A stretch of DNA of 64,000 nucleotides. Origin: Yinghuangia sp051388915 (GTDB lineage: Bacteria > Actinomycetota > Actinomycetes > Streptomycetales > Streptomycetaceae). Position 1 is the stretch's first letter, and every line of letters begins with the position of its first letter. The position numbers and the translations under genes are program-made. Of the stretch, positions 24,319 through 33,087 are shown piece by piece. The notes beneath the pieces were generated by a model that was not told where the DNA came from, searched no databases, and saw only the letters and a program-made list of their open reading frames with translations. Location of the stretch: contig NZ_JBPKBH010000020.1 in NCBI RefSeq assembly GCF_051388915.1, positions 112,128 through 176,127 of the forward strand, read 5' to 3'.

Positions 24319-26052
24319 GTGCTGATCAAACTCGTCCGGGCCCATCTGAGGCCCTATCGCGGGGCCATAGGACTGCTCGTCCTGCTCCAGCTTGTCCAGA
24401 CCTCCGCGACGCTCTACCTGCCGACCCTCAACGCCGACATCATCGACAAGGGCGTGGTCCGCGGGGACAACGGCTACATCTGGAAGACCGGCGGCGTCAT
24501 GCTCGGCGTCTCGGTGCTCCAGATCATCTGCTCGATCGGCGCCGTGTACTTCGGCGCCCGGACCGCCATGGCCCTCGGCCGCGATGTGCGTGCCGCCGTG
24601 TTCGACCGCGTGCAGTCGTTCTCGGCGCGCGAGGTGGGGCAGTTCGGTGCGGCGTCCCTCATCACGCGGACGACGAACGACATCCAGCAGGTCCAGATGC
24701 TGGTGCTCATGACGTTCACCCTCATGGTGTCCGCGCCCATCATGTGCGTGGGCGGCATCATCCTGGCGCTCAACCAGGACGTGCCGATGTCGTTGCTGCT
24801 GGTGGCGATCGTCCCGGCCCTCGGCATCATCGTCGGCGTCATCGTGTCCCGGCTGCGCCCGCTGTTCCGCAAGATGCAGGACGACCTCGACACGGTCAAC
24901 CGGGTGCTGCGCGAGCAGATCACCGGCCTGCGCGTGATCCGCGCGTTCGTCAAGGACGAGCACGAGCGGCAGCGGTTCGAGGCGGCCAACGAGGAGCTGA
25001 CCGACGTGTCCTGGCGCGTCGGCCGCATCATGGCGCTGATGTTCCCGCTGGTCATGACCGTGGTGAACCTGTCGTCGGTGGCCGTCATGTGGTTCGGCGC
25101 ACACCGCATCGACGACGGCGACATGCAAATCGGCGCGCTCACCGCGTTCCTCAGCTACCTGATGCAGATCCTGATGTCGGTCATGATGGCCACCTTCATG
25201 TTCATGATGGTGCCGCGCGCCGAGGTGTGCGCCGAGCGCATCCAGGAAGTGCTCGACACCGACTCCACCGTCGTCCCGCCCGTCGCGCCGGTGCGCTCGG
25301 TCGAGCGGCACGGCTATGTCGAGCTCCGCGACGTCGGCTTCCGCTACCCGGGCGCGGAGGCGCCGGTGCTGCGGGGCATCGGCTTCTCGGCGCGGCCGGG
25401 GGAGACCACCGCGGTCATCGGCTCCACGGGCAGCGGCAAGACGACGCTGCTCAGCCTGCTGCCGAGGCTGTCGGACGTCACCGAGGGGGCCGTCCTGGTG
25501 GACGGCGTGGACGTGCGTACGCTCGACCCCGCGCTGCTGGCGCGCATCGTCGCGCTGGTGCCGCAGAAGCCGTACCTGTTCTCCGGCACGATCGCCAGCA
25601 ATCTGCGGTACGGCAACCCCGACGCCACCGACGAGGACCTGTGGCACGCGCTCGACGTCGCGCAGGCGCGGCCGTTCGTCGAGGAGATGCCGGAGGGGCT
25701 GGACGCGCCGATCTCGCAGGGCGGCACCAACGTGTCGGGCGGGCAGCGGCAGCGGCTCGCGATCGCGCGGGCTCTCGTCCGCAAACCCGAGGTCTATTTG
25801 TTCGACGACTCGTTCTCGGCCCTCGACTACGCGACCGACGCCCGGCTGCGCGCGGCGCTCGGGCGCGAGATCGCGCACGCCACGGTGGTCATCGTGGCGC
25901 AGCGGGTCAACACCATCCGCGACGCGGACCGGATCATCGTGCTCGACGAGGGCGAGGTGGTCGGGGACGGGACGCATGCGGAGCTGATGGCGTCGAACCC
26001 GACGTACCGCGAGATCGTGCTGTCGCAGCTCACCGAGGAGGAGGCGGCGTGA
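24319..26052 (+). CDS. ABC exporter half-transporter, degenerate-site subunit
   Basis: 577 residues: N-terminal type IV exporter membrane domain with about six helices, then a nucleotide-binding domain from about residue 330. Walker A GSTGSGKTTLL, signature NVSGGQRQRLAIARAL, Walker B VYLFDDSFSALD. In Walker B the catalytic Glu is replaced by Asp, the hallmark of the degenerate half of heterodimeric exporters (TM287/288, BmrCD types). The partner follows with a GTGA overlap. Together they should export hydrophobic compounds or peptides across the cytoplasmic membrane. The GTG start at 24319 follows GAGAGAGACC; signal-free membrane protein. Confidence 0.95.
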   Translation: MLIKLVRAHLRPYRGAIGLLVLLQLVQTSATLYLPTLNADIIDKGVVRGDNGYIWKTGGVMLGVSVLQIICSIGAVYFGARTAMALGRDVRAAVFDRVQSFSAREVGQFGAASLITRTTNDIQQVQMLVLMTFTLMVSAPIMCVGGIILALNQDVPMSLLLVAIVPALGIIVGVIVSRLRPLFRKMQDDLDTVNRVLREQITGLRVIRAFVKDEHERQRFEAANEELTDVSWRVGRIMALMFPLVMTVVNLSSVAVMWFGAHRIDDGDMQIGALTAFLSYLMQILMSVMMATFMFMMVPRAEVCAERIQEVLDTDSTVVPPVAPVRSVERHGYVELRDVGFRYPGAEAPVLRGIGFSARPGETTAVIGSTGSGKTTLLSLLPRLSDVTEGAVLVDGVDVRTLDPALLARIVALVPQKPYLFSGTIASNLRYGNPDATDEDLWHALDVAQARPFVEEMPEGLDAPISQGGTNVSGGQRQRLAIARALVRKPEVYLFDDSFSALDYATDARLRAALGREIAHATVVIVAQRVNTIRDADRIIVLDEGEVVGDGTHAELMASNPTYREIVLSQLTEEEAA

Positions 26053-28127
26053 CGACGTCGGAACACAACGGCGCGGCACCGGCTTCGCGGGAGGGGGTGG
26101 GGGACGCGGACTCGGCCGTGGGTTCGGACTCGGGTGCCGCTCCCGCTCTTGATGCTGCTTCGGGTGGTGCCGGTGCCGGTGCCGGTGCCGGTACTAGTGG
26201 CGCTTCCACTCCCGTTTCCGTTGACGACTCCACTGCCGACTCCGTGGCCGATTCCGGGGCCCATTCCGGGGCCGACTCCGAGGGCAGTGCCCCGCGCCGC
26301 GGACCGCAGCCCATGGCCGGGCCCGGCCGCTTCATGGGCGGGCAACCCGCCGAGAAGTCGCTGCACTTCAAGGCGTCCGGCCTGCGACTCCTGAAGCTGC
26401 TGGAACCGGAGAAGCGCTGGGCGTACGCCGTCGTCGTCCTCGCCGTCCTGGCCGTCGGTCTCTCCGTGATCAGCCCGAAGATCCTGGGCGAGGCGACGGA
26501 CGAGATCTTCTCCGGTGCCTTCGGGCCGAACGGTGTCGACTTCGGTTCGGTCGGCGTCATCCTCGGCTGGGCCGCTCTCGTGTCCCTCGGCTCGGGCGTG
26601 CTCAGCATCATCCAGTCGCGCATCGCCAACCGCGTGCTCCAGCGCGCCATCAAGCGGCTGCGCACCCAGGTCGAGGACAAGCTCGCGCGACTGCCGCTCG
26701 CATACTTCGACCGCCAGCCGCGCGGCGAGGTGCTGAGCCGGGTCACCAACGACATCGACAACCTCGGCCAGACGCTCCAGCAGACCATGAGCCAACTGCT
26801 CTTCTCGCTGCTCACCATCGTCGGCGTGCTCGGCATGATGTTCTGGATCTCCTGGCTGCTGGCGCTGGTCGCGCTGATCACCGTGCCGATCTCGGTCATC
26901 GTGGCCGCACGCATCGGCAAGAAGGCGCAGCCGCAGTTCATCCAGCAGTGGAAGACCACCGGCAAGCTCAACGCGCACATCGAGGAGATGTACACCGGCC
27001 ACAGCCTGGTCAAGGTCTTCGGTCGCCAGGAGGAGTCGGCGGAGATCTTCCGTACCGAGAACGACAAGCTCTACAACGCCTCGTACCGCGCCCAGTTCGT
27101 CTCCGGGCTGATGCAGCCCGCGATGATGTTCATCGGCAACCTGAACTACGTGCTGGTCGCGGTCATCGGCGGGCTGCGCGTCTCGTCCGGGGCGCTGTCG
27201 ATCGGCGACGTCCAGGCGTTCGTCCAGTACAGCCGCCAGTTCAGCCAGCCGCTCACGCAGGCGGCCAGCATGGCCAACCTCATCCAGTCGGGCGTCGCCT
27301 CCGCCGAACGCGTCTTCGAGCTCCTGGACGCGGACGAGCAGACCCCCGACCCCGCCGTCCCGGCCCGCCCCGCCGAACTCCGCGGCCGCGTCGCCTTCGA
27401 GAACGTCGCCTTCTCCTACACCCCCGCCAAACCGCTCATCACCGACCTGTCCCTCGCCGTCGAGCCCGGCCGTACAGTCGCCATCGTGGGCCCCACCGGC
27501 GCGGGCAAGACCACCCTGGTCAACCTGCTGATGCGCTTCTACGAGGTCACCTCGGGCCGCATCACCCTCGACGGCGTCGACACCGCCGGCATGTCCCGCG
27601 ACGAACTGCGCGGCGCGGTCGGCATGGTCCTCCAGGACACCTGGCTGTTCGGCGGCACCATCGCGGACAACATCGCGTACGGCACGACCGCCGCGTCCCG
27701 CGACGAAATCGTCGCCGCCGCCAAGGCCGCCCACGCCGACCGCTTCATCCGCACGCTCCCGGACGGCTACGACACGGTCGTCGACGACGAGGGCACCGGC
27801 ATCAGCGCGGGCGAGAAGCAGCTCATCACCATCGCCCGGGCGTTCCTCTCCCAGCCCACCATCCTGGTCCTGGACGAGGCCACCAGCTCGGTCGACACTC
27901 GCACCGAGGTCCTCATCCAGCGCGCCATGGCCCGGCTCCGGGACGGCCGTACCGCCTTCGTGATCGCCCACCGCCTGTCCACCATCCGCGACGCGGACAC
28001 CATCCTCGTCATGGAATCAGGCCGCATCGTCGAACAGGGCGACCACGAAACCCTCCTGGCCGCCCACGGCGCCTACGCCCGCCTCTACGAATCCCAGTTC
28101 GCCCAGGCCCCGGCGGAGGTCGACTAG
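26049..28127 (+). CDS. ABC exporter half-transporter, canonical-ATPase subunit
   Basis: 692 residues from the GTG at 26049, longer than usual because of a 100-residue N-terminal Ala/Gly/Ser/Asp-rich extension that resembles no domain. Then the membrane domain begins (FKASGLRLLKLLEPEKRWAY), and the NBD has Walker A GPTGAGKTTLV, Walker B LVLDEATSSVD with the catalytic Glu, and a diverged signature GISAGEKQLITIARAF. The altered signature pairs in trans with the other subunit's altered Walker B to make one inactive site, leaving one active site, as expected for a heterodimeric exporter. An internal start near residue 75-90 cannot be excluded. Confidence 0.93.
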   Translation: MTTSEHNGAAPASREGVGDADSAVGSDSGAAPALDAASGGAGAGAGAGTSGASTPVSVDDSTADSVADSGAHSGADSEGSAPRRGPQPMAGPGRFMGGQPAEKSLHFKASGLRLLKLLEPEKRWAYAVVVLAVLAVGLSVISPKILGEATDEIFSGAFGPNGVDFGSVGVILGWAALVSLGSGVLSIIQSRIANRVLQRAIKRLRTQVEDKLARLPLAYFDRQPRGEVLSRVTNDIDNLGQTLQQTMSQLLFSLLTIVGVLGMMFWISWLLALVALITVPISVIVAARIGKKAQPQFIQQWKTTGKLNAHIEEMYTGHSLVKVFGRQEESAEIFRTENDKLYNASYRAQFVSGLMQPAMMFIGNLNYVLVAVIGGLRVSSGALSIGDVQAFVQYSRQFSQPLTQAASMANLIQSGVASAERVFELLDADEQTPDPAVPARPAELRGRVAFENVAFSYTPAKPLITDLSLAVEPGRTVAIVGPTGAGKTTLVNLLMRFYEVTSGRITLDGVDTAGMSRDELRGAVGMVLQDTWLFGGTIADNIAYGTTAASRDEIVAAAKAAHADRFIRTLPDGYDTVVDDEGTGISAGEKQLITIARAFLSQPTILVLDEATSSVDTRTEVLIQRAMARLRDGRTAFVIAHRLSTIRDADTILVMESGRIVEQGDHETLLAAHGAYARLYESQFAQAPAEVD

Positions 28128-28132
28128 GCCGC

Positions 28133-28309
28133 GTGTCCGCCGGATCTTTGCACCGCTCACGGCCCCTGGACATCGCGCCGCGCGGCGTTGCAGGCCCTTG
28201 CGAGTGCGACCGAGTACGAGCTTCGGGCCTGCGCCTGGGAGGGCCGCCAGGCCCGGCGGGCGACGCACGGCACCACAGGCCGGGAGCGGCACAAAGATCC
28301 GGCAGACAC
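28133..28309. repeat. Long imperfect inverted repeat between convergent genes
   Basis: Arms 28133-28169 and 28273-28309 match as inverted copies at 31 of 37 positions, starting GTGTC(C/T)GCCGGATCTTTG on opposite strands. They enclose about 100 bp of GC-rich sequence with weaker dyad symmetry. Position, just after the exporter stop and before the convergent anchored protein gene, suits a bidirectional terminator or a decayed palindromic element. The 28128-28451 gap holds no gene I can support. Confidence 0.65.
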
Positions 28310-28451
28310 GACCCAACCACCGCTCGCACCCGCGTCCCGCCACGACGACGGGTCGCGGGCAGGGGAACAGGGGGCTACCGCGGCCCCCAATTCCAACAGA
28401 ATCCGAACGCCAGGTCCGCCGCGCCGCGGAGAGTTACTCGCCCTCCCGACC

Positions 28452-29057
28452 TCACTCCCAGACCGTGGCCTCGAACGTGACCCCATCGCGCGTCGGCACA
28501 CTCGTAATACGCAAATACGCCGTCCGACCCTCGTCCGTCTGAAGGCAGATACGCATTCCCTGGGCAAGCTCGCCGCTCGTATGCGAACCGCGCTTGGCGA
28601 TCGCCTGGTTGCAATCATCGCGACTCGGCTCAGCGCCATCCGGCGAAGCGACAGCCATGACGTCCCCCGAACTCGTCGAGCTGATCGCCAGGTCGGGGAG
28701 GTTGAAGCCCACCCATGCGTCCGCCCCCTTCTCCGAAGGCTGCGGCGTCGGCGAAGCGGTGTCGAGATCGACGTTCGAGGCGCCTTCCTTCAACGTGATC
28801 CGCACCGGCCCCGCAAACACCTTGGCAGGCCCCCCACCCGCCGCCGGCACCGAAGCGGACGCCGACGCCGGAGGATCGGCAGGCGGATTCGCCGCGGGGT
28901 TACCACCCGTGGACGAGACCGGCGGCGGCGCCGTATTGGTCACCTGCGCCTTGTCATCCGAATCCGAGTTCGTGGCCAATTGAACGGAGACCACAATCCC
29001 CACCACAGGGATCACGATTCCCACGACCCACCAGGCCCATTTCGGCTGATCGCTCAC
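28452..29057 (-). CDS. Membrane-anchored hypothetical protein
   Basis: 201 residues from the GTG at 29057, with GGGGAG five bases upstream. VSDQPKWAWWVVGIVIPVVG starts a single N-terminal membrane helix (about residues 7-27) that probably anchors the protein with its C-terminus outside. A Pro/Ala/Ser-rich linker of about 50 residues follows, then an extracytoplasmic domain with AGPVRITLKEGASNVDLD, GADAWVGFNLPDLAI and two cysteines (DDCNQAI and MRICLQT) that could form a disulfide, ending in RTAYLRITSVP...FEATVWE strands. I do not recognise the domain. Monocistronic, convergent with the exporter. Confidence 0.75.
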   Translation of the reverse strand: MSDQPKWAWWVVGIVIPVVGIVVSVQLATNSDSDDKAQVTNTAPPPVSSTGGNPAANPPADPPASASASVPAAGGGPAKVFAGPVRITLKEGASNVDLDTASPTPQPSEKGADAWVGFNLPDLAISSTSSGDVMAVASPDGAEPSRDDCNQAIAKRGSHTSGELAQGMRICLQTDEGRTAYLRITSVPTRDGVTFEATVWE

Positions 29058-29230
29058 AACACTCCCCGCAGGCACGTCGTCCAGGCCCCGCGAGCCTACC
29101 AACGCCCCCAACCCCCGGCCCGAACCCGGCACGCCCTCCCGCCCCGTTCCCCCGCCCGCCCCACCCAACAACCAAGTGGCGGAGTCCCCCCACAAATGCG
29201 GTATGGTTTCCGTGCTCGACCACCGAGCAC

Positions 29231-29304
<74 letters not shown>

Positions 29305-29318
29305 CGGTGTTTATGCAG

Positions 29319-29357
29319 GTCAGGGGCATGATCGCGATTCGCGATCATGCCCCTGAC
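29319..29357. terminator. Perfect 18-bp hairpin between tRNA-Pro and integrase
   Basis: Arms 29319-29336 and 29340-29357 are perfectly complementary with a 3-nt ATT loop. It follows the tRNA by 14 bases and lies just beyond the integrase stop, so it can end transcription from both sides, and it sits at the presumed attachment-site region. Confidence 0.8.
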
Positions 29358-29403
29358 GGCGTTCTGGGAGCCGGATGGGAGGGGCGTTCCTCCCACTACC
29401 GCG

Positions 29404-30771
29404 TCAAGCCGCGTCGTACCCGGTCGAACGGAGATGACCCCTTGACGCCGGGCCAAGCGGACGCCCGGCGCCGGCCTCCGCCCGGGGTTCCTTCTTCCGA
29501 TCGGCCTTGTCCCTGTCCTTCTTCTTCCCCTTCGTCTTGCCCGTCTTCGTGGTGTCCGCTGACAGCTTGCCCGGGCGTGCGCTGCCAATAGCGGGGGTCT
29601 CGGGATGGGCGTGCTCCCAGGTCCGCTGCCAGCGCTTCTCCATGTTCTTCACAATCCGCCGCACCAGCCGCTCGCTGACGTGTCCGTAGACGTCCTGAAG
29701 CTTGTCGGGGACGTGGTGGCCGAGCCGCCGGGCCCTGGCCACGTCCACGATCCCGTCGTCGATCATCCAGGTGTTGTGCGAGTGCCGCAGCCCGTGGAAC
29801 GTCAGCCCCGGCTTGAGCGGCCCCCAGCCGCGGCGGGGGTCGCCGTTCACCGAGGGCCGCCAGTACCGCCGCGAGAACGTGGACCGCCGCCACCACCCTC
29901 CGTCCGGGCTGGTGAACACCACCCCGTCCACGACCTGTTCCGTTCCGTCCGGGCTGGTGGTGGTCAACCCGTTGGCGGTGTGCTGGCGTTCGGCCTCCAG
30001 CAGCGCGACCAGGAACGGCGGGATCGCGATCTCCCGGGCCGACTCCGCGGTCTTCGGCGGGCCGAGGAAGCACCGTCCGTTGATCTCGTGCAGCGACCCT
30101 GCCTCCGGGTGAACGGTGATCGTCCCGCGGACGACGTTGATGTTGGTCCATCGCAGGCCGGTGGTCTCGCCCCACCGCATCCCGGTGTAGGCGGCGGTGA
30201 GCACCATGACGTAGGCGTTCGAGCCGGCCAGTTCCCGGATCCGCTCGGCGACGGCGAGGACTTCGCGGGGTTCCGCCCACACCGGCGCGGGCCTCTTGAC
30301 CCGCGCCCTCCGCCCCCGGCGCCTGCCGGTGGCGGGGTTGGCGGTGATGAGTCCTTCGTCGACGGCATCGGCCAGGATCATCGACAGCAGCTTGGTGATG
30401 TGCGTGACCGTCGTCGGCGCGTACGTCGCGCCGAGGCCGTTCCGCCAGATCCGCACCGCCGAGCGAGTGATCGCCGCCAACTCCGTGTCGCCCCAGCGGG
30501 GCAGGAGGTGGTTGCGCAGGATGCTCTCGTACATGCTGCGGGTCTCCTCGCCGACGTCGAGGGTCTCGCGCCAGGTGTCCACCCAGTCCCGCACCGGAGT
30601 GCGGCCGAGCGCGGGGTCGGCGAAGGTGCCCTGGCGTTGCTCGGTGTTGATCTCGTCCGCGCGGTCGTCGGCGGCGTCCTTGTCCGGGTAGCCGTTCTCC
30701 GAGCCGAGCGTGCCGTCGTCCTTGAGGTAGCGCACCCGCCAGGTGCTGCCGTGCTTCTCGGACCAAGCCAT
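29404..30771 (-). CDS. int: Tyrosine recombinase/site-specific integrase
   Basis: 455 residues from the ATG at 30771 (GGGAGGGG upstream). N-terminal arm-binding segment (WRVRYLKDDGTLGSENGY), SAM-like core-binding domain (VDTWRETLDVGEETRSMYES), then the catalytic domain with TGMRWGETTGLRW (first Arg), HGLRHSHNTWMI (H-x-x-R-H), RRLGHHVPDKLQDVYGHVSE (second His and nucleophilic Tyr). All catalytic residues are present. The C-terminus ends in a long Lys-rich tail. It should integrate the element at the adjacent tRNA-Pro 3' end and excise it with the excisionase. Confidence 0.95.
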   Translation of the reverse strand: MAWSEKHGSTWRVRYLKDDGTLGSENGYPDKDAADDRADEINTEQRQGTFADPALGRTPVRDWVDTWRETLDVGEETRSMYESILRNHLLPRWGDTELAAITRSAVRIWRNGLGATYAPTTVTHITKLLSMILADAVDEGLITANPATGRRRGRRARVKRPAPVWAEPREVLAVAERIRELAGSNAYVMVLTAAYTGMRWGETTGLRWTNINVVRGTITVHPEAGSLHEINGRCFLGPPKTAESAREIAIPPFLVALLEAERQHTANGLTTTSPDGTEQVVDGVVFTSPDGGWWRRSTFSRRYWRPSVNGDPRRGWGPLKPGLTFHGLRHSHNTWMIDDGIVDVARARRLGHHVPDKLQDVYGHVSERLVRRIVKNMEKRWQRTWEHAHPETPAIGSARPGKLSADTTKTGKTKGKKKDRDKADRKKEPRAEAGAGRPLGPASRGHLRSTGYDAA

Positions 30772-30934
30772 AGGAAAGATCCCCTCCCAGGGAAACTCGG
30801 GGTCGCCCCGACACCGCGACAACACACCGCCGGTGGGGGCCGGTCGCCGTCGATGGACGCTCCACTCGGCACCCACTGGCAAGTCCGGGACCCGGCACCG
30901 GAGTTCCGGCCGGTCGGAGCGGCCGGAGCCCGGC

Positions 30935-31213
30935 CTACGGCGCGCGGCGGTTGCGGCGGCCGCGTCGCGGTTCGGTGCGTCCGGCGGCGACGATGTCGGC
31001 CAGGTCCTGCTCGGAGAACCGCAGATGCCGCCCCACGAAGGTGCACGGGACCACCCGCGCGGACACCTTCGCCCGCAGCCACGACTCCCGCACCTGCAAC
31101 CGCGCCGCGGCCTGCGCCGGCGTCAGCAACAACACGGCACCCGGGTGGGGCCTGTCGGGGGAGTCGTGGGCGGGGGAGGGGAGTTCACTGTGCTCGGCGT
31201 TGTCGCGCACCAC
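30935..31213 (-). CDS. xis: Excisionase/helix-turn-helix DNA-binding protein
   Basis: 92 residues. A MerR-like winged helix typical of actinobacterial excisionases is seen as LLLTPAQAAARLQVRESWLR (helix-turn-helix, about residues 28-47), followed by VSARVVPCTFVGRHLRFSEQ (wing) and DLADIVAAG. It lies 163 bp upstream of the integrase on the same strand, the usual xis-int order. The intervening 30772-30934 stretch holds no gene. It should bend DNA at the attachment site and set the direction of recombination. Confidence 0.85.
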   Translation of the reverse strand: MVRDNAEHSELPSPAHDSPDRPHPGAVLLLTPAQAAARLQVRESWLRAKVSARVVPCTFVGRHLRFSEQDLADIVAAGRTEPRRGRRNRRAP

Positions 31214-31631
31214 GGCCTCCGCGAGGGTGAGGCGGCCCGTCAGGGCCGAACGAAACCGTCACCCTTAACGGAGGAATCCCGACCCGGAAACGACACAGGC
31301 GCCGGAACTTTGAGGGGCTTCGTCGCTCCTCGGTTCGTCCCTGCGTCAGGGCCCGTTCGGCCAACCGGTAGCCGGACACCAACGGCACGATCTTCAAAGC
31401 CGAATGGGCATCGGCCAACTCAGCTGCGGTCTGGCGCACGAGATCGTCGTCCTGGCGTAGCTGCTCGGCCGCCTGCTGGTGCCGGAGGAGTTCGTCGTCC
31501 GCGTCCCGCATCCGTTCGGTGTTGCTCAGGCTCTCGCGGATCTGGCCGACGATCACAGCAACCGGGCCCTTGCCTTGGCGCACCAGCGCCGATGCGGTCG
31601 CGTTCATTAGGACGCTCTTGCCGACGCCCCG
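31185..31631 (-). pseudogene. Truncated P-loop protein fragment
   Basis: Reads GVGKSVLMNATASALVRQGK, a Walker A-like start with its preceding glycine-rich part cut off, then a charged helical stretch (RHQQAAEQLRQDDDLVRQTA) and ALKIVPLVSGYRLAERALTQ. Homology-like sequence ends at about 31260; the open frame runs on into the excisionase start. The 5' part of the gene is replaced at about 31629 by sequence coding on the other strand. Could be a piece of a conjugative or mobilisation ATPase of the element; the family is not certain. Either a true rearrangement or a chimeric contig. Confidence 0.45.
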
Positions 31632-31845
31632 ACGAGCCCGCGCTGTGCTGGCGGGCCGGCGCCTCGGGCGCGACCCGCTCGAACTACGAGCTCGCGATCA
31701 AGACCGTCCTGCGGCACATCGCCAAGGAGCACCCGTTCTCGCGGCGCTCGACAGCGACGCCACGTTCACCGACCTCGGCCTGATCGCCCGGCGCAGCGTC
31801 GGGCGGCCGAGGAAGACGGCCGCGGCGCCGCCCGCCGCGACGTAG
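31631..31845 (+). pseudogene. C-terminal gene fragment with a frameshift, first copy
   Basis: Codes DEPALCWRAGASGATRSNYE and LAIKTVLRHIAKEHP, then shifts frame to VLAALDSDATFTDLGLIARR and SVGRPRKTAAAPPAAT-stop. One missing C in the CACCC run at about 31730 explains the shift. The start is missing, because sequence upstream of 31631 codes on the other strand. From about 31708 it is repeated exactly after the join (31866-32003). I do not recognise the family; the basic PRK tail suggests DNA contact. Confidence 0.45.
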
Positions 31846-32015
31846 GAACCGCTCGTGGGGGGGANCCTGCGGCACATCGCCAAGGAGCACCCGTTCTCGC
31901 GGCGCTCGACAGCGACGCCACGTTCACCGACCTCGGCCTGATCGCCCGGCGCAGCGTCGGGCGGCCGAGGAAGACGGCCGCGGCGCCGCCCGCCGCGACG
32001 TAGGAACCGCTCGTG
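31708..32015. repeat. Exact 150-bp duplication around an N: assembly join
   Basis: 31708-31857 and 31866-32015 are identical; between them are a poly-G run and a single N (31865). The left copy stops exactly where a perfect 19-bp hairpin begins in the right copy. This is the signature of two overlapping contig ends joined without merging, not a biological repeat, and the segment should be counted once. Confidence 0.9.
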
Positions 32016-32054
32016 CCGAGGCCCACACGGATCCGTCCGTGTGGGCCTCGGCAC
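32013..32054. terminator. Perfect 19-bp hairpin, loop TCCG
   Basis: Arms 32013-32031 and 32036-32054 are perfectly complementary. It follows the stop of the truncated plus-strand gene by 9 bases and probably terminated it. The contig break at 31857 coincides with its first bases, so the hairpin likely caused the break. 32055-32203 shows no gene. Confidence 0.85.
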
Positions 32055-32203
32055 GTTCGACCCCACGGCGCTCCGCCCCGACACACGCCCATGCGGCCTG
32101 CGGGGCGGCCGAACGCGCCTACCCCACTCCCGGGCAGAGGGTGATGGGTGATCCTCGTCGCCCGCGCGACGGGTCCGGGGCGGGCCGCGGCCCAGGGCCG
32201 CTG

Positions 32204-33079
32204 CTAGGGCAGCAGGGTCAGCGTGCGGCCGTCCAGGTCGAGGCGAATGGAGCCGCCGCCAGCCGCGCACAGCCCGCGCCATGCGGTGTAGCCGACGATG
32301 ATGGCCGCCTCCCAGTCGGCGGCGCGGCACACGCTGACCTCCAGGTGCGCGGTCATCTGCCCGATGGTGGCGAGGAGTTCGTGGTCGACGTGGTTGATTC
32401 CGTCGAGGTAGCTGTGCCGGGCCGCATAGGCGAACACCATTGCCGAGATGCCCTCCTCGATGGCGATGGCGCGCCCTCCGTCCTCTGCTTCGTCGACCTC
32501 GGAATGGCTGCGGCGCTTGCATCCGAGGAGGAACCGGGTGACCGGGGACCAGCCGAGCACCGCGGCGTAGGCGAGGTGGAAGGCGTCGTGGAAGCGGTAC
32601 CCGTCCTCGACCCGCGACGCGCTGGTGAGGGGGTCGCCGGCCGGGGTTCCGTCGTCGCGGGCCAGGCGCACCCGCACGCGCCCGGCATCGTCGGGGATCT
32701 GGGTGAAGTGCAAGGTGGTCCGTCGCGGCAGCTGCTCGTGTTCGGGGAAGTTCCGGTCGAAGGGGTGGAGCTGGTCGTCGGGGGTGGCGCGCCACCGGTC
32801 GTTGGCCTTGGCGAGACTGGCCGCGGCGATGTCCTCCAGGTCCAGGTCCAGGGTCTCGGCGAGCGCGGCCAGATACCACAGCACGTCGCCGAGTTCCTCG
32901 CGCAGTTGGTGCTTGCCCACCTCGAACCCCGGCCCGTCCCGAAGGCGCTTCTTGTACACCGTGGCCAGCGACCCCGTCTCGCCGGCGAGGCCGAGCAGCG
33001 GCACCAGGACCGGGTCCGCACCCGGGGCGGTGGGCTGCAGCGTCTTGGTGGCCGCCTGCTGGAAGCGTTTGAAATCCAC
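32204..33079 (-). CDS. MazG-like all-alpha NTP pyrophosphohydrolase with C-terminal extension
   Basis: 291 residues from the GTG at 33079, five bases after GACAGGAG; a GTG two codons earlier overlaps that site. The MazG-type domain occupies about residues 1-100: LLGLAGETGSLATVYKKRL then HQLREELGDVLWYLAALAET, the E..(K)...EEL.D.LWYL pattern that binds Mg2+ in nucleotide pyrophosphatases. The remaining 190 residues (FHDAFHLAYAAVLGWSPVTR, AIAIEEGISAMVFAYAARHS) are helical and repeat a second E/D-rich helix pair, perhaps a divergent second unit. House-cleaning or alarmone/nucleotide hydrolysis is the family role. Divergent from the carrier-protein/XRE/ImmA operon, sharing its control region. Confidence 0.85.
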   Translation of the reverse strand: MDFKRFQQAATKTLQPTAPGADPVLVPLLGLAGETGSLATVYKKRLRDGPGFEVGKHQLREELGDVLWYLAALAETLDLDLEDIAAASLAKANDRWRATPDDQLHPFDRNFPEHEQLPRRTTLHFTQIPDDAGRVRVRLARDDGTPAGDPLTSASRVEDGYRFHDAFHLAYAAVLGWSPVTRFLLGCKRRSHSEVDEAEDGGRAIAIEEGISAMVFAYAARHSYLDGINHVDHELLATIGQMTAHLEVSVCRAADWEAAIIVGYTAWRGLCAAGGGSIRLDLDGRTLTLLP

Positions 33080-33087
33080 GCGCACTC

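Noticed and set aside
30743..31783. 346-residue plus-strand frame over integrase and excisionase
   Set aside because: Only the last part (from about 31631) looks like protein; the rest is antisense to int and xis.
31708..32015. 150-bp tandem duplication as a real repeat
   Set aside because: Poly-G and N between exact copies and the hairpin at the break point mark it as an unmerged contig overlap.
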